From Chionis minor (lineage: Eukaryota; Chordata; Aves; Charadriiformes; Chionididae), in NCBI GenBank assembly GCA_013398295.1, contig VZSF01008489.1, positions 367,605-431,604 on the forward strand: a DNA stretch of 64,000 bases, read 5' to 3'. The translations under genes and the position numbers were made by a program. Below, one piece after another: positions 11,327-26,300 of the stretch (position 1 is its first letter; every line of letters begins with the position of its first letter). The notes under the pieces are model-generated. The model searched no databases and was not told the origin of the DNA. It saw only the letters and a list, made by a program, of their open reading frames with translations.

Positions 11327-14300
11327 CTGAAAAAGAAAAGTCACAAAAGAGGAAAAAAAAAAAAAATCAAGAATGGTGATATCTCTTAGGGGAGAAAGTT
11401 AAAGCTTCAAACTAATGTGAACAGTCACCTGGACTACAATAACTGCAATAGAATCCTAGATTTGCAGTTTATTATTACTCCTTCTATTTGCAATTTATTA
11501 CAATAACAGCACAGACAACGTACAGAAAACAGCACACTTTCAAAAGAAAAGCCCACACGCTTCAGAATCAGCAAGTTTCCAATGGGATAGGTGAAAAATT
11601 CAAGTTTGATAGTGGGGAGCTGAAATCCAGAACAGGGATGCTAGGTGTGAGAGCGAGCAGCAAGCCCTAGACGGTGCCTGCTGGAGCCCCAGCAGCCAGC
11701 AGACAACTCGGGGAATTGCCTGAGCACATTAAATAAAGGAATATAATTAGCTGCACTCTCAGTTACTCTGCTGAATGTTTTATCTTGGACCAGTAATCAG
11801 GTTTGTAGCTTTTACAAAAAGATTAAAATGCTGTTTGTGTGTTGTACATGTAAGTGAGGGGATATAGGAAAGTCACAGCAAATTCTGAACAAAAAAAGTC
11901 CAGTTGGGTACACTGGAGAAATGGGAAACAGTATCTCCCTCTCACTGCCCCCAGGATGAGCCAGGCCATCAACTGGTCTGTGCCACAGCCCCAAGAAGAG
12001 GGACCATTTTATAGCATCCATGGACCAACAGCACCAAGATGAAGTTTAGCAGTCTTAACCAGGCTTCAACCTGCCATGGTGTAAAAAGGTCCTGAAAATG
12101 CCAAATGAAAACCACAAATATACTTCACTATTCTTTGTAGGGTTTTGGAAGAAGGTGACTCATCTTCAAGTACACGCTGATGGTACACACAGAAAGGTAG
12201 AGGCACTAGCAGGACACCGACTTTAGGGAAGGATCTCTGGAGGAAGGGGGATGGACAGATACCTGCTGGCACATGTGACCGAGACCCCCAGAATGGAGAG
12301 CTGCCAGCACTGGTCACGGTCCCCTCGCCAGTCCCACGGGCACAGGTTTGTTCCCAGCAGGCTCAAGGAAACCTCTTGAGCAGCACTGTCCTGCCAAGCC
12401 TTGGCACAGCAGAGGCCCAGCAGCCAGCTCAGGGGCTCCTCACCACCAGTTTGCAAGAGCCATCTAGCGGCAAACGCCGAGTGCATCAAGCTCTGGCCTC
12501 CACGCTGACGAGGCTACCAACCAGGGCAGTTTTTAACGAAGCAGGTATTTGTCCATCAGGAACGGTCCACCAGTCTACCATCTACCAACTTGCTCTGTGT
12601 GTAAGGTCAGGTTGGACGAGGCTTTGAGGAACCTGGTCTAGCAGGAGGTGTCCTTGCCCATGGCAGGGAGGGAGGAACTAGATGAGTTTTAAGGTCCCTT
12701 CCAACCTAAACCCTTCTACGATTCTATGATTCCAAGTGCTTAGGTCTCAAGCATGGCATTGCATAAGCAAGAATGTGATGAGCTGAAGCGACTCATTTCA
12801 CTGCATTTCAAGACCCGTCCTGGGAAGCCATGACTCCTGTTCCAGACCTGCACGCGCCTCGGGCAGCCAGACACGCCGTAGCAGTATGGATGTCACCAAG
12901 TTCTCTGAAAGTGGGAACCTGCTGATTTCAGAGTCAGAGAAAGATGGTTCAGTTGCCCAAGGAAATGCTCTGCAGGGTTTAAAAGAGCTCTCTGCCCTCA
13001 GGGAAAATCTGAGACTCTGAGAGAAATGGGGAGGGGGAAGGTGTAGACAACACCATCACCTTATGCTTAAGCAACTGTTTACACTTCAAGGGATGCAAGA
13101 GCATCAGTCTTCACATACACCAAAGCACAAAAAAGTTTTTAAACAACCATTTGAAAACAATGGGGATATGAGAAGCATTGCAGAACCAGATTTGAACCAT
13201 GGAACCACTTTATGTCTAGATATATGCCTATCCTAGCTGGTCAGGAGACCCTTCCATAGCAGCAGAAGAAACATTTCTTGGGAACCACAAAGTTCTATCA
13301 TGACTCAGTTTAACATTATGTCTCAAGAGCTCGCTCCACTATTAAAAGCTTGTTAACAGCAGATGTGAAGGAGTGCTGCCGCATCGGAGGTGTGCTTATT
13401 CAGGAACGGATGAGAAAAAGAACACCTACAGATGCAACAGAAGAGATCAAACGGTACAGCTGATCGTTCCGCATCTCTGAAACGCAACTCTTCCACACAC
13501 AACAGGGAGGAGTCGTGACATGAGAAACAAAAATCCTTAGTGAGTAGGAGTTCAAAAGACACATTACAATTTCATGAAGACCCCATTCAATTCCCAGTAC
13601 ATCTACTTTAGCACAGGGACAGGAAGTATTAGTCACCAAGGAAAGTAATTTGAAAACCTCATACCTGTTGATGTGCTCCTTCAATGTAATATGCAGCTGT
13701 AAGCACTGCAAGCATCAGTAAAAAAGACACCAAGATACTTCGCCGATGCCACAATCTTAAAAGACAAATGGCAATTAGGGTTTTTCATAGTTTAGCATGC
13801 ATTTCAAAGTAACATTTATCCCTATAAACTGGGTCTGCGTGGATGTAGTCAGCAGGGACACTGGCAGCTAAAAAGTTTGCTATTATAGAAGAATAAACCT
13901 CCCAAGAAAATATCTGGGGAGACTTTATTCTTTATGGAAAAAAAATCTCAGCTTCACTGTCAAGTGAGATCAAAGTTCAACCATACGGGTTTGTTTTTTA
14001 ATAAAGAAAAACAAAGTAACCTTCTGAAAGCAAACACAATCTGAAAACAAATATTCAGCTTCTGCAGCCAAGACAGTCTCAAACCCGGGGCCATCAACAA
14101 CATCGATGGTGAAGCAAAGTGCAAAGCAGGCACTGGCCGTGGGCAAGGGATGAGCTGTGGGTGGAATACAGAAATGCCAATTTCAAACTGAGTGCTGGTG
14201 GGTAGAACCACAGCGACAGTAAGAGGAACAGATCTTTACAGTATTTTGCTTCCCCTCATCTATTGAAATTAATATATCTCCTAACAGCTCAAAGTTTAAT

Positions 14301-17300
14301 ACATTTTAGCTGATTATGAACCATTAGGAAGCTACTACAGTTAAAGGAGAAAAGTTTTTTCCTATGTAATTTATTATGCAAGTACTTTTGAGCCTGTTTA
14401 GTGTTACATACACATTCAGCTTGATGTGTATGTGGCCACACACAGTAGATTAGCAAATACATTTATTATTTTCTAGGAAACACTATTGTACTATCACCTA
14501 ATGATATAAAAAAGCAGCACTTAATCTGACATGAAATAGCAAACTATGAACATAACTTATTTATTTAGACAAACAGAAAAAGAAATATGAGACATAGTAC
14601 AGGAAAACAGTCACAAAAGTTTCATATTAAGCTAAAATGTCACTAACTTTCCTCTAATTTTTAAATAATTTGTGCTGCTTATATTAGTATGACAGTTGGA
14701 TTTTCAAGTGGGTTTTTTGTTCATCATTTAAATCACAATTTACACAAGTGGCACATAGGAGATAACTAAGAGTCAATCTGAGGTCTCAACTTAATAGCTT
14801 AAAATAGTCAGTGTTATTTTCTGCAAAGAGATTGTCATGCCAGTGCTAGAGAACGTAAATGCGCTGCACAACAGAGGATGCGAGTGCTACCTGTAACAGA
14901 ATTTGATGTCTAGGAAGCCGGGTAATAGCTTAAAATAAGACCTCCAATGCTATTTCTGCTGGGTTTAAATAAACACTTGTAAGTTGTTAGAAACGGCCAA
15001 TGTAAGACCCAGTAAAACAGTTCTCAAAGAAACAACTCACAATGATAGTTGAAAGTAGGCACACAGGAAAATAAGTAGGTTTAGGGGTTAGATTTTTCTG
15101 GGGAGGTGAGGGGGTGTAAAAGGGAATTAAGACTACACTACATAAACCTGGTTTTTTTCATATGAATCATTTCAGAAGATCAAAATGAAAAACAAAAGGT
15201 TCTCGCAGTGGACCTTATGCATCAGCACCTCAAACCTAGCCCCGAAGGGTGCAGGAGCGTAGCCCGTTACCGCCGATGGCAGCTCGCTCTGCAAAGGAAC
15301 ACTCCAACAGCTAGGAGCACCCAAGGTGATACTAGATTCTACCTTCCCAATGGGAACATGATTGTAAACTCAATCCCAAACACAAGAGATTCCAGTTACC
15401 AACACAAGCACTAGGATGGCTGCTACTCTTGGATTTTTCAGTTGCCAATTTTACTCACATTTGCCTTTTGGCACTCCAAACCCTCTCAAGCCTAATGCAT
15501 TAAGAAATAGCTGTGCTTTCCGGCATTAGCAGGAGATGTTAGGATTGCTACTTGCAAATTTCTAACTGGAATAAAAGCCCATTTTATCCAGTGTGTAAAT
15601 AATGCTTAGGGAAAGTGCTTTAATAAATCATTTCCTGCTGCGAAAAGGGACCACGTAGCTTAGAAGCAAAGTCCTCTTTGCAGTGTCATAAACATCACTC
15701 CGAGTTCCACGTAATCCTGAACCCTGCCCTAGCTGAGCGACTGGAAGATCATTCAGCAATACTAACGTGTGCATTCACAGATCAGACTTAACACTGCAGT
15801 CAAAAGTACAACAACTCTTGCCTTAAGGATCCCTAAACACTATCCCACTCCTTCAAAGTGGAACGTTCAACTCTTCAGAAAAGGACTTTGCAATTTTCTT
15901 CCATTAACACCTTACTGTATTTACACTTTATGTAATTTAGGCAGAAGGTCTGGGTACACGGCTAGGAGCCTGGTATGTTCCAGTAGCCAACTTTAAATAC
16001 AAAAGTAAATATATTTTCTGAAAGAATTTTAAAAGTTGTGAATCATCAGGGAAAGTGAGATGTCAGAATGACCTACTGAATCAGAGCATGGGTTTCCCCA
16101 GAATGCTTAGTAGAAGTTAAAGAAAGGATCTTTACTTTATGGTCCATTCCTTCAAGTTTATTAGAGTTTCCAGGAAAAAATACTGCAAGGTAACAAGCGG
16201 TTGTTTCCAGAGAACAATATTCAACCTCTCTTCTCGGTCCTTTCGTTTCCGTTCGCTCAACAAAGAGGAATCTGCAAATGAAAAGCAACATAAATGTAAA
16301 AGCACAGGCTGACAGTTCAGATTCTGTCCCACCCAAAAATATATTGACTTTTTTTTTTTCTTTGTTAGGAAGTTGATATGCGCTCCAAGTCGTCTTTTCT
16401 ACTCATCACAAAGCATTTGCTCCAAGTGCAGCAGAAATCAGGTGACCTCCAGCAAAAGAAATGAGGTGGCTTTTTTCCTCCATGAAGCTGACAACCGTTC
16501 AAGAATCTAATTGGCCCAGGGTGCAAAAAGTCTGGCACATCAATTAGCCTTTATGCAAGGTGCTGCACTACTAGCTACAAATCAGCTAATCCATTAGGTC
16601 AAATGCGACTCTGTCACCCACACCGCATTTCGCTTTGAACTTCTGAATTTGGTTCCCTTCCAAAGCTATTCTCAGACTTCTCCAATCGAACTAGATGGAA
16701 TTACACGTGCTCTTTATACACTCCAGTCACCCTGTAACTGGATAACAGCATCTGCCCTCCCAGCCAGGATCCTCCGGCTACGCTAAGCCTTGCTGTGATG
16801 TTCAGCTCCTTCCAAATGAGCCCAGCAGGCAGGAAGTGCTCCCAGGAAAAGGACATGCTTTCGCACCACAGTCCTTCGCTGGACCGACACTAGGCATTTG
16901 GTTGCGTTTAACTGCAGTGCTTTGGTTATCCAGTTACTAGTGTAACAAGAGGAGTCAACTGTACACTGCTCACCACAGTAGGCACTGTGCACTGCCATAC
17001 AAGTAGAGAAAAAAAGGTCTTCCAATAAACGTATTATTTTGCGCTTACAACACAGTCAAGGTTAATAAAAGCCCTAGCTATTTTTTTTGAGCTAACAAGC
17101 GGTAATAATTTTTAAACTTTTAAGGAAATCGATTTCTGAAATAAGAGAAAAAAAATATAGTATCCCAAACCAATGACAAAAACAAACAAAAATAATTCTT
17201 GTATCCAAACAGACACCAAACTTGTTTATACATCACCTACGACGCAAAGTCAAAACGTGTATTCTGTTTTGTATGCATTTAAATGACTGCAACAATATTC

Positions 17301-20300
17301 ATAAGTTTTACATTTGTAAGAAGCCATTGCATTTAAAATATTAATCTAATCTGAACCCCCAGCATATTGTAACTCAAGATGTATTATTTCAGTCTTACTC
17401 CAGTAATTGAAACATGCTGCCTTATCAGATGTTAATATTTACATAGAAATTGCATACCGCATTAGTCACATAGCCCATTTACTTTTGTATTCTTTAGCTC
17501 TAAGCATCAGTTGCCTTAGATGAACTAACAGAAATCCTACATCAACAAATACTGGATAACGTCCACATTGCCTCAGAGTTACAGAATGATTTAAGCCTTT
17601 AAGTAAAAGGCTTTAATTTGTTCCATACATACACATATACAGTTCCTCTTTAAATCTTTCAGCATTCATGGCATCAAGAATTTCTATTCTCTATTTTTTC
17701 ACTTATTATGTCTAATAAAAACGCTCCAACCTTGTTTTTTATAACTTTGTTTTTAGCAAAGGTCATAAAAGACAGTGGTGTAAGACTGCATACAACTTGA
17801 GAAATCACTTGGTTACAAAACTTAATTAAATATGGAACTGGCACACTCGAAGCTGACAGGAAGCAAACTGAAGCGATTATCATTTCTATGCTATACTACC
17901 CAGCACAGATAATTCAGTGACAAAGGCTCTTCATGAAACATTCTCAGGTTATTTCTCATGAGTCCTAAACACAAACCCAAGCCTACTTCAGACATACCAG
18001 TAGGAAAAACAGAGGCAAGGCAAGAGATTTAGTAGTTAACTGTTTTCCTGGTAATTTAGCATTAAAACTGATAAATTATAGTGAAGCTAAATGTCAACAG
18101 AAAAGCTAGAAATTGGGAGATTAATAACTGGATTTCTCCCAGGGTAAACCAGATTTTTATTACCAAGTACTAACTTTTCAGTGCCAAAGGGTGGGGCTGT
18201 ATAGCCTGACTGCTACAGCCACGTATTTGCCAACAGAGTTTAGTTTTTTAGCTCAGTCCTGTCGCAGCCCCTGTTGGTACCCGAGTCAGCTTTATAGGGC
18301 TCACGCGCATATGAACTACAGAAGAAAAACTTGGGAGGGAGAAAAGAGGGTAAGAGAAAACGGAATGGAAATACAGAGCATAAAACTGTTCTGTGGCTTT
18401 ACAACACATAAATCCTCTAGATTTCAGATTTAGAGACGACTGAAGCTTCCAAGATCGATTCAGGCACTGAGGGCCTCTGCGTTACGTGGGCACAGACCGC
18501 ACCAACATAAATTCCTTTTGAGTGTTGTGCTGGCCATTTTACACACCAAGCTGACCGGCTGAGAATATGAAGTCATTTTCCACCTACCTGTGAAGTTTCC
18601 ATTGTGCTGTTCTTTGATCATTCCTATGCGTCTCTGGTCACAATCTGTTCCATTCTCTGCCATTTCATAGATCAGTCACGTATGGGGATCTAACAGCAGA
18701 ACAAAACCAAAAAGCATAACGTCTCAATTTCTGGTTATGAAGACTCCATTTACGCCATAGTCAAAGGCTATGGGCAAGCAGCCAGCAGTTCACCAAATCC
18801 AAATCACAGTTATCCTGCATCACACCATTAAAAAGGAGCAAGTGATTCAGTTCCCGCAATGACAAAGATTAAAACATTTCCACCTACATAAATCTAAATT
18901 TTTCACTCAAATGACAAAACTCTTCTCACTTCTAACAGTGGAACAAAAGCTTGTTAAACAATCCCTTCTACTAATCAGCCCACTGTTTGGGCTCCAGAAG
19001 CAGCAGAGCTTCATACAAACCTCGGTTCAACCCGGAGAGGGGAGTGCTTAAGATTTGATTCTCATATTAGAAAGCATCTATTCTGGCACTAAGTTTCCAG
19101 GTAGTTAGCATGCAAATAGACCTCAAAAACCTCACAGCCTGCAAAAAAAAAAAAAAGCCCTCAATATGGTAACTAAGATACAGAACTGCATCTCATGTTT
19201 TGCAGTTTAATATCTCTAAACCAGCAAAGGTAAAGTCTTCAGTGGAAAAGAGCTCTCTGATGGAAAGCTTTTTTGAAAAGTGTACATTCTGCCTGCTAGT
19301 TTAGCCTCTCTCTAGTGAGATCAGCCTTAAACAGTCCAAAAGAACAGCTGTGGTTTTCCTTATCCAGGAGAGTAAATAGCGCAATAATTGGAAGCCAGCA
19401 TAAATCAGAATGTTGCAAGAGCTTTTCTTCTTTTCCTTAAAAAAACACACACACACAAAAACCCAAACCTGAACAGCTGACAATTCTTATGCAATCAAAC
19501 ACAAAGAAAGTAGCCAGTCAGACTCCTTGCTTCAAAAATGCCTTCTTGAATATTGAAACAGTTTCTGGAATTTTATTTTGGAAAAAAAGAGTCCCACAAA
19601 GCTGAAGCATCTTATTTGCACCGCGTTTCTCCTTGTAAGCAAAAATGATTTATGGTTTTTGATATGCTGCTTTTGTTGGAAAGAAAAGTAGTGCAATATC
19701 AAAATGACAGGTTATATAAAACTGTCTAGTGGAGGAAATTAAAGTTTTACAGAAAAAATACTTCCTCTTTGATTTATGTTAGGCTTAAGAGCCAAGCAGC
19801 AACTCAGGTTTGGTAAACAGGACTGAGATTGCCCCTTTGATTCAGACTGCAATAATTTTGTCAGTTTTTTTAATAAAAATGTTAAAAGATTTCAGATACT
19901 GTATTTGTCTAATATTTCCAGCGTTTCACAGGTCAGTTTTAGACAGATGTTCCTCTGAACAGGTACACGCCTTGTGCATTACCTGTAATACAGATAAAAT
20001 TGCTAGCTAGGATGTGATTATTAAATGGGTTTTACTTAAAATCCAACAGTCAAAAGCATCAAGGTGTTGGGAAGGAGTTCCTCCTCCCACACCTCCTGAA
20101 ATGAAATACACAGAAATAGAAATCTATCTCATTAAACAAGCTAGCAGGAACTAATCTCGTGCACGTTACAATTTTTATGCATTGAAACTTGGGCCCCAAG
20201 AATGCCCGAAGCACCAAGAGTACTAGTAAAACAGCCTTGCAAAAGTTTGCTTCCAAGAAATGCTGGAGGGCTCCGTAGTCAGCCCAGGGTAACAGAGGAC

Positions 20301-23300
20301 TGACCTGCTGCAGTCAGAGCTCTACAGCCTCGTTCTGCAGCCACTTGTGTTTGCTCTGAACTGCTGATCAAACACCAGAGAAACGTCAACCTGTTTCTCT
20401 CCTCAGCTGAGTTTTACAGCAGCCCGACGCGCGGGAAGTCGGGGGAGTTACACCAGTTGAGGACAACCAGCCAGTTGCTACGGCGATACAAGGATCAAAT
20501 GTTTCGCCATCTCCTAATTTCATTAGGACACACATTAGGTCCCTGGAGATGGTGGATTGTTTTCTTTCTTCTGACTGCACTTGCTCGCGGTGCTCTTGTT
20601 TTTTATATATATAAATATGTATTTCTATTCAAAGGCCAGGTTGGACGGGGCTTTGAGCAACCGGGTCTAGTTGAAGGTGTCCCTGCTCTGCGCAGGGGGG
20701 ATGGAACTAGGTGATCTTTAAGGTCCTTTCCAACTCTTAACCATTCGATGATGATATATATAATATAAGCTTATATACACACATACCTATGTCTATCACA
20801 TACACACGTTACACACATTTACACACGAAAAGCTCAAATTGCAGAGGGGAATATTTAAATTGGGCATCCACAGTTAGAAAGCCTGACGCTCCCAGAAAGC
20901 TGCTTAGGAAGCAAAAGCCATCAGAGCTGTTCTGCATGCACCCACGCTAAAAAAAGCATTTTGGTTTAGGGAACTTCAGTCACATTTTGTTGGCCTAAAT
21001 ATAACAAGCGTGAAAACAAAACAAAAAAACTTAAGTGGGAACCACATATTCCTCATCTTGAAATTAATCTTTTTTCTTTGTGCGAATCCAGCCATCAAAA
21101 TTGAAGTCGCAATTGGCTTTGTCTCTGCTCAGCTTAATTATATTTCAAGAAAGTTTATTTACTGTAATACAAACTGCTCGCCATGTTGGATGCTAAAATA
21201 TAGGCTATGCACAACACTCCCTCTCCACGAACTGAATTCCACTGCAATCCGTTAAACATTTTACTGGCGCATAAAAATCTCTAGGGACCTCAGGTGCAGC
21301 GTTCGGTACGTATGCCAGCTTTCACAAACTCAACTACCAGAGCCAGTTTTACCCTGCCTGCTTGGAAAGGCACTAATCTGGGATTAGCTTTGCGTAATGC
21401 TACCTCAAGTACACAAGTCAACATTTACAGCAAAGCAGATGAATAATCCCCTAGCACACTTCTGTGGGGCAAATACTTGTTAAGAAGGTCTTAAAGTTCA
21501 ACCATTCTGCAAAAAAGCTCTAAAAACTTGTATTTAAGAATCCAGTCGACTGGCAGATTTGATACCTATTACATGGCAAGTCCGATCGGGCTGCAATTCA
21601 GAAACCAATCCCTTACTGGTTTCAGAAGAAACTCCTTGGTTTTCCAAAGTCTAATTCTACTTAAAGCACCTTAGCATAAGGAACTGGAGAATGTGCATCC
21701 AGAAAGCTCAGCTCTCTGACCTATCGCTCTGTTTGATGCCCATTGGAATCACTAGTCCTGCACTAATGCCTCCCCATGGAGATTAATTGGACTGGGAGTC
21801 TGACCCAAAACGGAGTTACCCTTCATTAACTGAGTCCACATCCTCATGTCTACACCAAATCCATGAGAGCTCACCACAGGAAATTAAATTCTGTCTGCTA
21901 AACAGAACTTCACTTCTTACGAATGCTGAAAAAGACACTTCTTACGAATGCTGAAAAAGACAGAGTCCATATCCAAAAATAAATTTGCCCAATACATTGA
22001 GTAGTTACCAGCAAACGTAAAAATAAACTATTTAAAAGAGTGAGAAAAACAACTTTGAGCAGTTTTTGAATCAGAGTCGCTTAGATCATTCGTTAGAGCT
22101 GTGCTTATACAAGAACCTCTTTGTAGGGCTGAACAAATAGCCCACAATACACTATTCAGCTTTAGTGAAATCCATAACGTTAAGCATAAAAAGACAATTA
22201 TTGCCAGTCGAAATGTAAATTGGTCAACAAAAAGGGCTTATGGTAACTGTGACTGGCACTTGACAGCATAAATGAGGCAAAGCAAAACAAGCTATTGGAG
22301 CATGAGAACATAACAAAATTAGGCACTGCAATCTCTGTACTCTGTAATCAGAGACAAGGACAAAAGTCTCTTCTTTCTGAAGCTCTGGGGAGGCTGCTGA
22401 AGCACCCAAGTGTTGGGAGTGCTTGCGTAAAAGGAAACAGTTTAAGACAAGGCAGCTGGGTGCTTGCACTCTCACTTGGAGGAGAACGTGGACTGGCGTT
22501 CTGTACTAAGGATTTTGGGCAGACTTCTTTCCAAGGTGCTGGAACAACAAGAACGCTGTTAAACTGTTTTAACAGTCTCACTGCTTTCCCCAGACATTGT
22601 TTGAATCACTAATTCTTACTTAATGAGACCCTGGAACCCTGGCTTTCATCCTCAAAGTTACTTTTTGCACAGCTGCTAGAACTAGATTTATAGCTTACAC
22701 CACTTCCCTGATGTTTTCTCCCAGCCACCTTGGCAACACACCGTTTTCAGTCTCTTGTCATTTCTTGCATTTTAACCCATACGCTCCAATCCTGCCAGTA
22801 TCCTGCTCCGTATTTCTCCTCAACTTCTCTGATTACCATTCCTCCTTCTTTATCTACATCACTATTCTTCAATTACAATAAAGAGAACAAAAGATTTAAA
22901 AAAACAACTTTCACAGGTGGATAAGTAATTGCACTAAACTAGACAGCTTTACACATCTGTAATACGGTTTTGTTTCAGTCATCACACGCTCTCCATAGGC
23001 AACAATTTACACAGGGAATAAGTTAACAGTTTCTGGGCAAAGTAATAGTTTGGAGAGCACTTTCCCCCAAAAGTCAAAGACTGCCTGGCACAGGAACACA
23101 ATCAGGTAAAGGATGAGATCAGTCTTGAAGTGAAACATTACATACCCTTTCAGCTCCGTACAACTATGTCACTCTTCACTACTTCTTCTGTATTTGAAGG
23201 CAGTGGAACAGACAACTACGTCCTCAGCTCTGTAGACATTCAAGACCAAAGCAACTGCTCCTCCAAACCTTCTGTCCCTACAGAGTAAGATAATACTGTT

Positions 23301-26300
23301 CATCACGTGACACAAAACTGACACAGTCCCTAACTTGAAGGTTAATAACTTTCCTAAAGATGAGAGAAAATAACTGCTTGATTTTTTTTTCCAGTCCTTT
23401 AACACTCATGGGAAGCATTCAATTAAAATAAATTAGGACACATCTGAAAGACGTTAAAAATCTCCATAGATTTAGCTATAATGGGTTACTTTGACATGAG
23501 TGCATTTATTCCCATACTAAAAGCGTTTTTCCAACTAAAATAGTTTAATCCCTCAAAAGAAAAGTAATTCAGTTAAAGACCACAGGTTTCCATTTTGTGG
23601 GTTATGCCTCTGTACACCAGACCTATTTTCCAATTCCTAGCCAAATACCATTTCAAGAAAGTCATCTCTTAGAGTTAAAATTTCCTCTTTTCCAAAAAGA
23701 CTTTGGGACATCTTTTAGGAAAGAACGATTTACTATTGTTGTAACACGAGTTTCAGGGATGCTGCACATATTCTTTTGAGAAGAACGAACGTAAGAACGA
23801 AAAGTTCTGTCCCTGCCGTTAAACTGTTCTCCCTGGTGGATTTTCCTCAGGTGAAACATGAGTACTGATGGTTGCCTGTGTAGATCCAGCAGCAGAATCA
23901 GGTGCTACAATAATACACTAGTCTTTACACAATATACGGATGAAAAGGCGTGGACAATGGTAGGAAAGACAGAGTTCAGGTTGGTCAGGTCTTTGCACTG
24001 ATAACCAGCTGAAACTTCAAAAATAACACAGATTTAAATAAAAGAAAGGAAATTTAAGTAACTGGGAAGGTGAACGTTATCAGTGGAGCACCTCATGCTA
24101 CAGAGCATATCACAGATCAGTTCTGCGCGCCGTACGCTGGCAGGAGGCAGCGAGCCTGGGATGCAGGTCACAGCTCAGAGTGAGACTGCTCCTCCGACAA
24201 CGCTCAACCAGCCGCTGAGAAACCCGCTTCAAGGTCACCAGAGAGGGCAAAATATGCTGCTGAGAGCGACCTGAGGACACCACAGGAGCCCTCCTTAGTG
24301 TCACTGCTGTGCTGCTATGCCAGCTTCACTTTCCCAAGCGACCAGCTCAACTGCATCCAGATTTTGAACACGACAGCATTATAACGCACCATACCTCCCG
24401 CCCTCTCTCGAACGGGGACGCAGTGACAAGTACTACCACAGCACTGATCCCTGCCACAGTGACACACCTCTCGGGGAGGCCACGTCACTTATGCCCAAGC
24501 AGCCCTTTCCCCAAAACAGATGACTTGGAAAGCCCGATATGAGCAGAGAGAAAAGCTTCGGAAAGAGGCTTTACACAACCTTGGGAAAAAAAAAGAGCAG
24601 CACTGAATATTCAGGTGACTGAACAGACAGAGTATCTTTCACGTCCTCAGGTCCAGAGGGCTACACAGAAATCCACGCACATACTGTCTGCCAAGATGTT
24701 TGTCTCGCAGCCCTCAGACTGCATTTTGCGTTCAGAAGGTGGCAGTCAAGCTCTCTGTCGTCAGCCTCCCTATGCTTCCAAAAGGCAGAGGAAAGAAAGG
24801 TCACAGGAGTTGTCACAAGATGATAACACATCCTGCACAAAAAAGGCCTGCTAAAATTTAACTAGGAAAGAACAAAGAGTTGGAAAAATAAGATTATAAA
24901 TGCAGCCTTTAAGAATTGCCACCTCTGACTCCTCCAGCAGCTGGATTTGGTGCAGATTTGGTAGGAATTTTGCCCTTATCCTAGCTTGTAAAGTGCTGGG
25001 ACACAGTTTTCCCACAAGAAGATGCTTGAACCTGCCCAGCCATTACATGCAGAGTGCTGCTTCTCTACGGGGAGGTACAGCAGACATGAAAGGGAATTCA
25101 CAGAAGAACCTAACAAACCCCACAGAAAACAGTAGCTGAAAGACACTCCTGAGACAATGACTTCCGCTTGTCGTAGACATTAACAGTCTCTAACTGGAAC
25201 CAGTTCAGATTACACTACGGCTGCCTTGGCCATTCAATAAGAATACATGCAAGGGGAATCACAGAGCCTAATTCTGAGCCTTGTAAGAGAGAAAAATATT
25301 CTTTTAACAAGTCTGAAATAGTGAACAACCGCCTGCCTCACTAGTAACATCTCACCGTCTCCTGGGTCCATCTGCTGAGTGCGGCACCAAAACCAGCAAG
25401 GCGCTGCCCCACGACTACGGCTGCAACCTGCTATAGGAATACAAAAAGCTGAGTGTTGCAACCACTTCAAGGCTGTGCCCTTCGTGCTCACGGAATAGCA
25501 AAGTCCATCCAACTCACACTTCTCCACTAGGAACAGAAGTTAAAGTTCTGACCTTCAGATAGTAACATGTTTCCCACCACCATTATACCAGAAAAACTGG
25601 CTCTACATCAGGAGTAATAGTTTTTTGTTTTGTTTTAAAACCAAAGCCTGTTAAGAAATAAGAGATCTCAAAATACGCACTAATTACACAGAACATTCTA
25701 AGGCGAGGTATTCACAAGATGTAGTCAAAAAGAGTTATGACATTCAAAAGATATTCAAAGACAACCACAGCAAAAAAGCTTTAAGGTGGAAATAGTGCAG
25801 ATGGTCCAGCCAAGACGCCTGCTTGCAGTATACTCACCTTCCTCATGGCCACTACTCACTTAAAAGCTACTAAGTCTCCTCCCTCCCTTTTCCACAGAAA
25901 TTACAAGTACCATTGATTTCAGCTATTAAGTAGGACAAGAAGCTTAGCTCAAATTAATAAGTAGCGCTGGCCTCCCATTGCACAACTGGAAGTATGTTTT
26001 TTCAAACTCTCATTTGAAAACAAGGGATGAAGCAACCATTACAACTGTCACTTACGACCAATAAGGAATCAAGAAAAGTCCATTCCACACGGTAGAAATA
26101 ATGGATTGAAAGAAAAAGGGGTGACATAATGAAGCCCATTTCAACAGGCAAATCAAAGTGCATATATATATATATATAAAAAAAAGTTAAGATGCTATAA
26201 ATCATGAGAACCCCCCCATAGAGCTATCTGGCAGGAACTGGGATGAAACAACCTTAGAAAAGCAGAAGTCCTAACAGTAAGACAGTACTAAAAGCCACTG

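Larger units (their letters stand above)
11327..13664 (-). other. VMP1 intron 4
   Basis: 2.3 kb. It contains a CR1 3' fragment at about 12606-12732 and a weaker CTCF-like site near 12459. The stretch 12,300-12,540 is GC-richer than its surroundings and may be further degraded repeat. No other gene was seen. Confidence 0.8.
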
